Assembly (NCBI RefSeq): GCF_003194605.1
Contig: NZ_QHKY01000002.1
Span: forward strand, 124,001 to 188,000
Length of the DNA stretch: 64,000 nt
Source: Nocardioides gilvus
GTDB taxonomy: Bacteria > Actinomycetota > Actinomycetes > Propionibacteriales > Nocardioidaceae
Reading direction: 5' to 3'
A program made the position numbers and the translations under genes. The notes below the pieces were generated by a model. It saw only the letters and a program-made list of their open reading frames with translations. It was not told the origin of the DNA and did not search any database. Shown piece after piece: positions 9,427 through 17,824 of the stretch (positions are counted from its first letter, which is position 1; each line of letters opens with the position of its first letter).

Positions 9427-12400
9427 CCACGGACCGGGCGCGCAGCAGGGCCACGTCAGGGTCAGAGTCGACCGCGCACCCCCGCTCGCACCGGCCTCCG
9501 GTGGTGGGTCACCGCGCAGGCGGGTCCGTCCCCCCGGCGCTCCAGTTCAAGGAGGCGGCGGTGGGGTCCTCCGGGGACGGGTTCGAGAAGGAGGCAGACC
9601 AGGCCGCCGAGCACGTCGTCCAGGGGCGTACGGCTCCTGCGTTGTCGGGAGTGACCCCGCAGGCCCTGCAGCGGATGGCCGAGGTGCCTGCGGTCTCGCC
9701 CGACGAGTTGGCCGAAGGCGGGGGACTGACCCAGGCCCTCTTCGATGAGGAGGTGACGGAGGAGGAACCGGTGCAGGCCAAGGCAGCGGGACGTTCGGGC
9801 TCGCCGTCCACCGTCGACCTGCCGGCGACCGGCGCGGGGCGAGCGTTGGCGCCCGCCCCCCGGGCCGCGCTCGAGTCCGGCTTCGGCACGGACCTGGGGG
9901 CCGTACGCGTCCACGACGACTCGACCGCGCGCAACGCTGCCGACCGGATGGGTGCCAAGGCCTTCACCCACGGCACCGACATCTCCCTGGGTTCGGGGCA
10001 GTCGGCCGACGACGTGGGCCTGCTGGCGCACGAGGCGGCCCACGTGGTGCAGCAGGCCGGCGGCTCGGGAGCAGTGGCCCAGCGCAACGAGACCACCGAC
10101 GCAGCACCGGCACCGGCACCGGCCGCCACCGTGACTGACAAGACCTGGCCGGACGGAGCCGCGATCAACACAGCGACCACCCCACGCCGGGTGACTCTGG
10201 GCAGCCTGCAGGTGCCGGCGACGAAGCGGGACCAGACGTCCAACCCGCTACCCACCGACGTCCCGGTCGGCAGGGATCGCCACACCACCCAGTCGACGAA
10301 GTGGGCACAGCAGCTGCGGGCAGCCACCCGGACGGCTGCGGAGACCGTGTTGGCGAAACCCGAGGTGATGGCCACCAAGGACGAGAACGACCAGTTCTTC
10401 CTGGTCAACCCGGTGGCAACGAATCACCCGGTGGTCGTCAGCACGGATTCGCTGGCGACCCTGGCGCTGCGGCCGACCTGGGACAAGAGCGGGGTCCCGA
10501 CCCGATTCCACGTCGACCACCGGGTCGAGTACCAACTCGGCGGCGCCGATGAGCCGGAGAACTACTGGCTGCTGGAGGAACAGGCCAACATGAGCTCCGG
10601 CTCCTCGATCGCGAACCTCATCGCCGAGGGCATCAACAACGTCTTCACCCGGGCTCGCGGCGAGGGTGTGGCCAACGTGCCGGCTGATGTCGCCGCGGCC
10701 CGCGGTGGACAGTGGAAGTTCTCGGTCGCCTCGATCTCGACCTCGCCGCTGCCCGTCGCGGGCCGTGAGACCAGCAACTGGACCAAGGACGAGGTGGAGC
10801 AGGGAGACCCGGTCCTCGATCACCTGCGGGCGATGACCACCACGGAGATGCAACAAGCAGGCGGGACCGCCGATGAGCTGGTGCTCTTCCTGGGGCCTGA
10901 AGGTGGCGCCCGGGCGCCCGTCGCATGGGGAGCTGCCGGAGCCACCGGGGTGAAGGAGATGCCGGGCTGGTGGTTCCACTTGGGCACCTCTGCACCGGGG
11001 GCGACCAACAACAACTTCCGGGTGGAGCGCATCCGCTGGTCAGCAACGGCCGACGGGGCCGTGGAGGGGAAGCTCTTCAAGGCGAACCGCCGCAACAAGG
11101 GCGTGATCGCCGAGGTGGCCAAGTCGATCCCGATCAAGGTTCGCCCGCAGATCCCGTGGTCGGGCTTCCTGGACAAGCAGCGCTTCCTCAACGAGGCCCG
11201 GACCGAGCTCTCGTTCACCGGCCTGAGCCCGATCGAGCTCGAGGAGATGGATCTCGACTCGGCGCGCGGGTTGGTGGCGCGGGGCCGGCTCCTCCCCACC
11301 GTCCCACTCATCTCCGAGGCCGAGGTCGACGTGGTCATCGAGGGCGACAACGTCTACCTCTCGAAGGTCTTCACCACCGACGACTTCTCCTTCCCGGGCC
11401 CGATCGAGGTCGGCACCTGCAGCCTCGAGCTGCGGTTCGGCACCCAGGGGTTCGAGATCCTCGGCGAGGCGGGCTTCCAGGTCCAGGGCCTCGGCACCGG
11501 TCGAGTCTTCGCCCAGGCTGGCGCCAACACCGAGGAGGTCTCCTTCGCCCTGGGTGGCGAGTTCAACTTCCTCTCCGACCTCTTCGACCCCGCCCGCGTC
11601 GAGCTCTGGTACCGCGACGGCGAGTTCGGGGGCCGGGGCACGCTCGGCATTCCCGAGGGGCGGGTCAACGGGCTCAGATCGGCCAACGCCACGGTGGAGT
11701 GGGCCGGTGGACAGATCACGGCGAACGGCACCTTCGCCACCGAGATCCCGGGCGTCGAGTCGGGGACCCTGGCGTTCGCGTACCGCCCCGACGGCACCGT
11801 GGAGCTCGGCGGCACACTCAACCTGGGTTCACAGGTGCCCGGCATCTCCAGCGGCAGCGTCGAGGCCCAACTCGTACGCAATCCGGAGGGTGGGTGGAAG
11901 GTCTTCGGTCGCATCCGCGCCGTGCCCGCGATCCCCGGGGTGGCGAGCGAGATCACCGGCACCTACGACGACGGCGCTATCCAGATGGAGGCGAGCGTCG
12001 CCTACGAACGCGGGATGGCCGCGGGACAGTTCACCGTCGGCGTCTCCAACCGTCCCCTCGACTCGGCCGGACAACCCGCCGGCGACCCGGGGCCCGACCT
12101 CACCGCGTACGGCGGCGGGCAGGTCGCCCTGACGCTGGCACCGTGGTTGCGGGCCACCGCAGGGCTGCGGCTGCTGCCGTCGGGCGAGATCGAGGTCAGT
12201 GGTGAGATCGCGTTGCCGTCGACCCTGGAGGTCTTCGCGCAGCGCTCGGTGGAGCGTGAGCTCTTCCGGATCGGGCTCGACATCCCGATCGTCGGGTTGG
12301 CCGTGGCGGGGCAACGAGTGGGGATCTTCGCGACCATCGCCGGAGCCGCGCAGCTGCGGGCCTACTTCGGACCGGCCGAGTTGCGCGAGGTGCGCCTCGG

Positions 12401-12911
12401 AGTGGTGTGGAACCCCGACCGCCAGGAGGAGACCACCGTCACCGGGCACGCCGCGCTGCACCTGCCGGCCGGCGCCGGGGTCCGACTGAGCGTCTCTGCG
12501 GCGCTCGGGGCCGGGATCCCGCTGGTCTCGGCCCGCCTGGGCCTGGAGATCGGAGGCCAACTGGGCATCGAGGCGGTGATCGGGGCAAGCCTCGACGTGG
12601 CCTGGACCCCGACCACCGGGCTGGTCCTGGAGACCGTGGCCGAGGCCTACGCCGAGCCGGTCTTCCGCTTCGACATCACCGGCTTCGCCAGCGTCGACCT
12701 CGACCTGTTGCTGCGCACCATCAATCTCTACGAGCAGCGCTGGGAGCTGGCCGCATTCGAGTACGGCTCCGGGCTGCGCCTGGGGATGCGGTTGCCGATC
12801 ACCTACCGCGAGGGAGAGCCATTCGAACCATCCCTCTCCGACGTCGAGTTCGAAGTCCCTGACATCGACCCGGGCCAGTTGCTCTCGGGTCTCGTCGACC
12901 GTCTCACCTGA
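9423..12911 (+). CDS. DUF4157-domain eCIS cargo candidate with HNH-like motif and strand-rich C-terminus
   Basis: This is a 1162-residue protein, start GTG 9423. Residues 1-145 are polar and probably disordered. Residues about 147-215 are a DUF4157 domain: FGTDLGAVRVHDD, AFTHGTDISLG, then the zinc-protease-like LAHEAAHVVQQ with H203, E204 and H207. A Pro/Ala linker follows (about 222-235). Residues 363-393 read like an HNH nuclease: HVDHR, then a GG, N380, LLEEQAN and a final Gly. From about residue 690 the protein is strand-rich, with roughly 31-residue repeats ending in PGVESG, PGISSG and PGVASE. DUF4157 is the best known marker of eCIS-associated toxins. That this is the cargo of the upstream particle, and that the HNH-like part is active, are inferences. 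No signal peptide is seen. Confidence 0.85.
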   Translation: MTTDRARSRATSGSESTAHPRSHRPPVVGHRAGGSVPPALQFKEAAVGSSGDGFEKEADQAAEHVVQGRTAPALSGVTPQALQRMAEVPAVSPDELAEGGGLTQALFDEEVTEEEPVQAKAAGRSGSPSTVDLPATGAGRALAPAPRAALESGFGTDLGAVRVHDDSTARNAADRMGAKAFTHGTDISLGSGQSADDVGLLAHEAAHVVQQAGGSGAVAQRNETTDAAPAPAPAATVTDKTWPDGAAINTATTPRRVTLGSLQVPATKRDQTSNPLPTDVPVGRDRHTTQSTKWAQQLRAATRTAAETVLAKPEVMATKDENDQFFLVNPVATNHPVVVSTDSLATLALRPTWDKSGVPTRFHVDHRVEYQLGGADEPENYWLLEEQANMSSGSSIANLIAEGINNVFTRARGEGVANVPADVAAARGGQWKFSVASISTSPLPVAGRETSNWTKDEVEQGDPVLDHLRAMTTTEMQQAGGTADELVLFLGPEGGARAPVAWGAAGATGVKEMPGWWFHLGTSAPGATNNNFRVERIRWSATADGAVEGKLFKANRRNKGVIAEVAKSIPIKVRPQIPWSGFLDKQRFLNEARTELSFTGLSPIELEEMDLDSARGLVARGRLLPTVPLISEAEVDVVIEGDNVYLSKVFTTDDFSFPGPIEVGTCSLELRFGTQGFEILGEAGFQVQGLGTGRVFAQAGANTEEVSFALGGEFNFLSDLFDPARVELWYRDGEFGGRGTLGIPEGRVNGLRSANATVEWAGGQITANGTFATEIPGVESGTLAFAYRPDGTVELGGTLNLGSQVPGISSGSVEAQLVRNPEGGWKVFGRIRAVPAIPGVASEITGTYDDGAIQMEASVAYERGMAAGQFTVGVSNRPLDSAGQPAGDPGPDLTAYGGGQVALTLAPWLRATAGLRLLPSGEIEVSGEIALPSTLEVFAQRSVERELFRIGLDIPIVGLAVAGQRVGIFATIAGAAQLRAYFGPAELREVRLGVVWNPDRQEETTVTGHAALHLPAGAGVRLSVSAALGAGIPLVSARLGLEIGGQLGIEAVIGASLDVAWTPTTGLVLETVAEAYAEPVFRFDITGFASVDLDLLLRTINLYEQRWELAAFEYGSGLRLGMRLPITYREGEPFEPSLSDVEFEVPDIDPGQLLSGLVDRLT

Positions 12912-12925
12912 CCCGGGAGGTCACC

Positions 12926-13972
12926 ATGAAGTCCAGCACCGGACCCCACGCGATCGCCGCCCGACGCGCGGCCCGAGGCGCCGCCGAGTGTCCCGACCAA
13001 CCCGGCGGCGAGGACGACCGGACCACTCTGCTGCGGCGTGCGGCGCTGCTCCACCTCGACGGTGACTGGGACGGCGCCCAGAAGGCGTACGAAGCGGTGC
13101 TGGCCGACGATCCCGGCCATGCCGTGGCGCTCAACAACCTTGGCCTGGTACGCGCCCAACGACGTGACCCCACGGGGGCGCTGGCGGCCTACGAGGCGAT
13201 CGGTCCCGACGAGACCCTCACCCCGACAGCGCTGCTCAACAAGGCCAACGCCCACCTGGCCCTCTCCCACCCGGACCGGGCGTTGCCCCTGCTCCAGCGC
13301 GCCGTGAGCCTCGACCCCGGCTCGAGCGCCTGGGTGGCGTTGGGTCAGTGCCACCTTGTCACCGGGGACCTGGCTGCCGCGGAAGCTGCCCTGCGCCAGG
13401 CGTACGAGCGCCTGCCCGCGCGCGCCGACGTGCACCGTTCGTACGCCTCCTGCCTGGCTGCTCGTGGAGCGGTGACCGAAGCCGCGGATCTCCTGTCGGA
13501 GGCGGTCCGGCTGGATCCTCACGAGGAGTCAGGATGGCGCCAGTTCGGAGCAGTGCTGCTGACGATGCGGGACCTCGGCTCGGCTGCCCGAGCGACAGCC
13601 GAGGCTGTGCGTCTGGCGCCCGACTCCGTGACGTCGCTGCGGCAGATGGCCGTGGTCCTGGTGGCACTTGGGCGCCCGAGCGAGGCGGCTGAGCAGTTGG
13701 ACCGGGCCCTCGCAGCGGAACGCCAGTGTGACGTCCTGGTTGACCGGGCCGTGCTCCACCTGGCGTGTGGCGAGCCGGACGGCGCGCTGTCGCTGCTCGA
13801 CGAGGCCTGCAGCGGTGCGGGGCACCCGCGAGCGGAGTTGTACCGGGCGTACGCCCTGCTGGCTGCCGACCGGATCGAAGAAGGTCGGCGCCAGCTGGAG
13901 GCGGTGACGGTGGAGCCGTACGCAACGCAGGCGCGCGAGGCGCTGGAGCGGGTCCAGCCAGAGCCCTCCTGA
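12926..13972 (+). CDS. Tetratricopeptide-repeat protein at the end of the eCIS operon
   Basis: This is a 348-residue protein starting at ATG 12926, preceded by GGGAGG at 12914-12919 and only 14 bases after the DUF4157 gene. About eight TPR units run from residue 35 to the end; typical blocks are GDWDGAQKAYEAVLADDPGH, HPDRALPLLQRAVSLDPGS and GRPSEAAEQLDRALAAERQ. There is no signal peptide or membrane segment, so it should be cytosolic. TPR proteins bind partner peptides. Sitting last in the eCIS operon, directly after the cargo candidate, it could be a cargo chaperone or a regulator of loading; this is inference. The first 30 residues are charged and probably disordered. Confidence 0.85.
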   Translation: MKSSTGPHAIAARRAARGAAECPDQPGGEDDRTTLLRRAALLHLDGDWDGAQKAYEAVLADDPGHAVALNNLGLVRAQRRDPTGALAAYEAIGPDETLTPTALLNKANAHLALSHPDRALPLLQRAVSLDPGSSAWVALGQCHLVTGDLAAAEAALRQAYERLPARADVHRSYASCLAARGAVTEAADLLSEAVRLDPHEESGWRQFGAVLLTMRDLGSAARATAEAVRLAPDSVTSLRQMAVVLVALGRPSEAAEQLDRALAAERQCDVLVDRAVLHLACGEPDGALSLLDEACSGAGHPRAELYRAYALLAADRIEEGRRQLEAVTVEPYATQAREALERVQPEPS

Positions 13973-14054
13973 CGTGTCCCCAGTCGTTGAGCAGACACAA
14001 GGACCTGTCAACGGGTGGTGGATGGGTCTGATCGATCAAGTCGGTCCGGGGTGA

Positions 14055-15695
14055 TCACCCTTCGGAGTTGAGGGCGCGCGCGGCCTGTTCGGCTGCTGCG
14101 TGGAAGGGGTGGAGGACGAGGTCCACGTGCCCGGAGTCGAGTTCGCGGGTGAAGGAGGCGGCCTCGGCATTGGTGTGTGCGGTCACCGCGAACCTGCCCG
14201 CGAACTGCCAGCGTCGCAGTGCGGTGGCCAGGATCCGATTGGTCGTCACTCGGGGGATCGTGCTGACAACCCAGGGGGTGGAGGAGAGCGGCAGGCTGGC
14301 GGGGAACTCCGGGTCGTCGGCGTCACCGAAGACGAGGTGCACGCGTGCGGCTGCCTCCTCGGTGGGCAGGTCGAGGCGCGCGTACGGGTCCCAGTCGACG
14401 ACGAGGACCCGCATGCCTTCGTCGGCGAGGCGTCGTACGATGTGATGGCCGTAGCGCCCGTAGCCGTAGACGATCACGTCGACCGGTTCGTCGCAGTGCT
14501 GCGTGGGATCCAGTGGCCTCCGCCGCTCGAACGGACGCAGGAACGGTGCCAGCCTTTCGTAGATCTGGTGCGAGTAGAGGATCAGGTAGGTCGAGGTGCC
14601 GATCGTGATGATTCCGACGAGGGTGACCAGCCCGACGGCGTCGTTCTCGATGTGACCGAGACTGAGGCCCAGCGCCACCAGGATCAGGGAGAACTCGCTG
14701 ATCTGGGCGACTGCGAGGCCCGCCAGGAAAGAGACCCGTTTCGGGTAGCCCATGAGCCCCATCAGCACCAGGACGATCAGCGGGTTGCCGACCAGGACGA
14801 AGACTGAGAGGACGAGGGCCGCAGGAATCTGCGAGCCGATCTCCGCGAAGTCGAACTGGGAGCCGAGCTCGATGAAGAAGAAGAGCAGGAGAAAGTCCCG
14901 CAGGCCGGTCAGCGAGGAGGCCAACGACTCGCGATAGCGCGTCGAGGCGAGGGCGAAACCCGCGAGGAACGCGCCGACCTCGATCGAGAAACCCATCCAG
15001 TCGCCCAATGCTGCGACCGAGGTGGCCCACGCCACCGCGAAGACGACCAGCAGCTCCTGGGATCCCGCCACGAAGCCCATCAGACGGGGCAGCACCCAGC
15101 GCATCAGGATGGCCAGCCCCACAACCAGGCACACTCCTTGGGCCACCACGAGCATGATCTGCACCCCTGCAGAGCCTTCGTGCTCCCCGCCGAACGAGGA
15201 GAGCACGATCATCAGCAGCACGACCACGATGTCCTGCACGATGAGGAACCCCAGTGCGATCCTGCCGTGCAGTTCATCGAGCTCACGTTTGTCGGAGAGC
15301 AGTTTGACGATGATGATCGTCGAGGAGAAGGTGAGGGCGATCGCGACGTAGAGGGCAGTGACCGGGTCCATGCCCAGTGCCAGCGCGAGCCCGTATCCCA
15401 CCACTGAGGTGAAGACCACCTGACCCAGTCCGGTGATCAGGGCGACCCGGCCCGTGGTGCGGACCAGGTGGAGGTCGAGTTTCAGCCCCACCAGGAAGAG
15501 CAGGACCGCGATGCCCATCTCGGCGAAGAGTTCCAGCGGTTCGCTCTCCTCCACCCACCCGAGCACCGAGGGCCCCACGAGCACACCGACGGCGATGAAG
15601 GCGACGATCAGCGGCTGACGAACCCGATTGGCGATCATGCCGACCGCCGCGGCGACCGCTAGCACTGCGGCCGTGCTCTGGAAGGTGCTCTCCAT
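14055..15695 (-). CDS. Kef/CPA2-type monovalent cation:proton antiporter with TrkA-N domain
   Basis: This is a 546-residue inner-membrane protein of the CPA2 family. Residues 1 to about 385 form roughly 12 hydrophobic segments, with family motifs such as FLVGLKLDLHLV, ALTFSSTIIIVKLLSDK and EVGAFLAGFALAST. Residues about 400-520 are a TrkA-N (RCK) domain with the nucleotide-binding glycines of VYGYGRYGHHIV and an acidic strand end VVDWDP. The family exchanges K+ or Na+ for H+ and is gated by nucleotide binding at the RCK domain. The gene converges with the eCIS operon across 82 bases and is not related to it. The start at 15695 has a weak GGTGAG upstream. Confidence 0.92.
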   Translation of the reverse strand: MESTFQSTAAVLAVAAAVGMIANRVRQPLIVAFIAVGVLVGPSVLGWVEESEPLELFAEMGIAVLLFLVGLKLDLHLVRTTGRVALITGLGQVVFTSVVGYGLALALGMDPVTALYVAIALTFSSTIIIVKLLSDKRELDELHGRIALGFLIVQDIVVVLLMIVLSSFGGEHEGSAGVQIMLVVAQGVCLVVGLAILMRWVLPRLMGFVAGSQELLVVFAVAWATSVAALGDWMGFSIEVGAFLAGFALASTRYRESLASSLTGLRDFLLLFFFIELGSQFDFAEIGSQIPAALVLSVFVLVGNPLIVLVLMGLMGYPKRVSFLAGLAVAQISEFSLILVALGLSLGHIENDAVGLVTLVGIITIGTSTYLILYSHQIYERLAPFLRPFERRRPLDPTQHCDEPVDVIVYGYGRYGHHIVRRLADEGMRVLVVDWDPYARLDLPTEEAAARVHLVFGDADDPEFPASLPLSSTPWVVSTIPRVTTNRILATALRRWQFAGRFAVTAHTNAEAASFTRELDSGHVDLVLHPFHAAAEQAARALNSEG

Positions 15696-15793
15696 GTCAG
15701 CTCACCAGGTTGGTCGTCGGGCACGGGTCTGGTGAGGCATCGGGGCCCCCGGCGGTGGTGGGCGGCGAGGACCTGTTGGTGGGAGGTGGTGAC

Positions 15794-16564
15794 TCATCGC
15801 CAGCGAGCAAGCCACTCCTGCGACACCTTCGCCAGCGCCATCTGCCAGGTCGGGCCGAAGCTGATCCGGCCGGCGCCGGCGCGGCGGTACATCTCCAGGT
15901 CGTCGACGTCCGGGCGAGCGATGGCATTGACCGGCAGGGTCAACTCACTGCAGAGGCGGGTCAAGGTCGCCTCGTCGTGGAACCCGACCGGGTAGAGGCA
16001 CGACGCGCCGGCGTCGGCGCACAGTTGCATCCGGGCGATCGCGTCGTCGATACGGGTTGCCTCCTCACCGTGCTGGCCCTTGAACCAGTCGGTGCGCGCG
16101 TTGATCACCACGGGCACGCCGGCCGCATCGGCAGCGGCACGCAGGTCGGCGACGTACGCCGCGTGCTCCTCACCGCTGCGCAGACGTCCGCCCTCGGAGT
16201 GGACGGTGTCCTCGACGTTGATGCCGACGGCGCCCACCTCGAGCATCCCGTTGATCAGGGCGGCGGGTTCGAGCCCGTAGCCGGCCTCCACGTCGACGGA
16301 GACCGGCACGTCGACGGCCTCGGTGATCTGGGCGACCCGCGTGGTGACCTCCTCGAAGGTCATGCCCTCCCCGTCGGGACGACCGATGGAGTCGGCCATC
16401 GGGTGGCTGCCGACGGTCAGGGCAGCGAAGCCGGCGTCCACGGCCAGCGTGGCCGACCACGCGTCCCACACGGTCGGGAGGACCACCGGATCGCCGGGCC
16501 GGTGCAGGGCCTGGAGAGCCTGGGCGAGCGCTGACAGGGACGTGCTCGAAGCAGTCTGGGTCAT
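15794..16564 (-). CDS. Isocitrate lyase/PEP mutase family protein
   Basis: This is a 256-residue TIM-barrel protein of the PEP mutase/isocitrate lyase superfamily. Visible signatures are LPTVWDAWSATLAVDAGF, TVGSHPMADSIGRPDGEG, VDVEAGYG, and VGINVEDTV, followed by VVINARTDWF. These supply the metal-binding acidic residues, but the KKCGH loop of true isocitrate lyases is absent, so a C-C bond lyase or oxaloacetate-type activity on an unknown 2-substituted dicarboxylate is more likely. ATG 16564 was preferred to a TTG three codons upstream (16573); neither has a clear ribosome site. No operon partner of known related function lies beside it. Confidence 0.85.
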   Translation of the reverse strand: MTQTASSTSLSALAQALQALHRPGDPVVLPTVWDAWSATLAVDAGFAALTVGSHPMADSIGRPDGEGMTFEEVTTRVAQITEAVDVPVSVDVEAGYGLEPAALINGMLEVGAVGINVEDTVHSEGGRLRSGEEHAAYVADLRAAADAAGVPVVINARTDWFKGQHGEEATRIDDAIARMQLCADAGASCLYPVGFHDEATLTRLCSELTLPVNAIARPDVDDLEMYRRAGAGRISFGPTWQMALAKVSQEWLARWR

Positions 16565-16621
16565 GTCAACCAATCTAGCGATGCCGTGGTCCGGGCAACA
16601 GGCCCGCGACGGTGAGCAGGC

Positions 16622-17092
16622 TCAGGCCACGCTCGCGGGGAAACCGCCGGTCGCAACCGGGCCCCAGGCATTCGGAGTGATCCGCAGCAACGACTTGCCC
16701 TGGTCGACCATCGCCCGGCGGTACTCGTCCCAGTCGGAGTGCTCGCCCGCAATGGTGCGGAAGTACTCCACGAACGCGTCCAGGGCGGTGTCACCCTCGG
16801 TGGCGTCGAGCACCTCGCAGTCTCCCGTGACCTGGACCCAGGGTCCGTCCCACTCGTCCGAGACGACCACGACGTGGACCTCCGGGTGGCGGCGTGCGTT
16901 GCGCGTCTTCGCGCGCTCGGGGTAACTGGCGATGACGAGGCGGCCCTCCCGGTCGACCCCGCCGGTGACCGGCGAGGCCTGGGGTGAGCCGTCGCTGCGC
17001 TGGGTGATGAGGAGCATGCGGTGACGCGGTTTCACGAACTCCACGAGTCCGTCCCGGTCCACGGGGGTGTTCGTGGCGATGTTGCGGGCCAT
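16622..17092 (-). CDS. PPOX-class F420-dependent oxidoreductase
   Basis: This is a 156-residue protein of the pyridoxamine-5'-phosphate-oxidase-like split-barrel fold. Typical actinobacterial features are the start RHRMLLITQRSDGSPQASPV, then GRLVIASYPERAKTRNARR and WVQVTGDCEVLD, and a closing GKSLLRITPNAWGPV. Members of this group bind the deazaflavin F420 and reduce unknown substrates; the exact cofactor here is inferred from the family and host group. It lies 57 bases upstream of the PEP-mutase-like gene on the same strand, so co-transcription is possible. The gene directly opposite (17206 onward) is transcribed away from it. Confidence 0.85.
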   Translation of the reverse strand: MARNIATNTPVDRDGLVEFVKPRHRMLLITQRSDGSPQASPVTGGVDREGRLVIASYPERAKTRNARRHPEVHVVVVSDEWDGPWVQVTGDCEVLDATEGDTALDAFVEYFRTIAGEHSDWDEYRRAMVDQGKSLLRITPNAWGPVATGGFPASVA

Positions 17093-17205
17093 GACTGCTC
17101 CTTCGCTGATCGGTGTCGAGGTCCGAGTCTAGGGAGTCTGGCGGCGCCACCAGTGATGTGCGAACCTCGGGGAGGTCAGGACCGGGTGTGGCAGGAGGTG
17201 TGGAC

Positions 17206-17712
17206 GTGCCGGACTCGTCGGAGGTCGAACGTACGCCGGACGGCCGGTACCTGGTGGTTGACGGTCGGCGGTGGCGCGCCAGCGATCCGGGCATCCCGGA
17301 AGGGCTGCGGCAGGAGTTGGTCGACGAGTTGATGGCGGCGCGACGTGGGGTGCGTACGGACCCGGCAACGGCCCGCCCCCGGGTGCACGACGCCAAGGTG
17401 GCGCTGGGGGAGCGCGGGCGGGCCTGGTGGGAGGAGCCCTCCGAGCCGGAGCTGGTCGAGCGGATCACCGCGACCATCAGGGCCCTGCTGCGCAAGCGTG
17501 ACGGCAAGTCGATCTGTCCCAGCGACGTGGCACGCGTGGTGGGCGGTGAGGGGTGGCGGGGCCGGATGGCAGACGTACGCGCGGTCGCCGGTGAGTTGGC
17601 TGGGCGCGGAGTCCTGGTGGTGACGCAGAAGGGCGAGACGGTCACCGTGGACGCGTCCGGGCCCATCCGCCTGAATCGAGGGACGGCCTTCGACGACGGT
17701 CGCGAGGCGTAG
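17206..17712 (+). CDS. DUF3253 protein
   Basis: This is a 168-residue protein of unknown function. GTG 17206 was chosen because AGGAGG at 17193-17198 lies seven bases upstream; an open frame continues upstream to 17113 but has no ribosome site. The first half (GRYLVVDGRRWRASDPGIPE, LRQELVDELMAARRGVR, ARPRVHDAKVALGERG) is a block common in actinobacterial genomes, sometimes loosely called 'biopolymer transporter Tol'. The second half (ICPSDVARVVGGEGWRGRM, then VTQKGETV and GPIRL) matches DUF3253, which has a winged-helix look. DNA or RNA binding is possible but not shown. Confidence 0.8.
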   Translation: MPDSSEVERTPDGRYLVVDGRRWRASDPGIPEGLRQELVDELMAARRGVRTDPATARPRVHDAKVALGERGRAWWEEPSEPELVERITATIRALLRKRDGKSICPSDVARVVGGEGWRGRMADVRAVAGELAGRGVLVVTQKGETVTVDASGPIRLNRGTAFDDGREA

Positions 17713-17737
17713 GCGAGGGCTCTGGATGACCAGACGT

Positions 17738-17753
17738 TTAACATGCCTGAAAC
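17738..17753 (+). promoter_or_regulatory. Candidate GlnR-type box upstream of type III glutamine synthetase
   Basis: TTAAC, six bases, then GAAAC fits the Streptomyces GlnR pattern gTnAc-n6-GaAAc with one mismatch (first G is T). It sits 72-87 bases upstream of the type III glutamine synthetase start. The decamer GCCTGAAACA (17745-17754) recurs upstream of glnA in this window. A second half of the full box is not obvious, so this remains a candidate. Confidence 0.4.
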
Positions 17754-17824
17754 ACGTGGGCCATCGGAGGTAACAGGAGCGACCTAGGGTCATCGCAACG
17801 AACATCGACGATTGTGAGTTGAAC

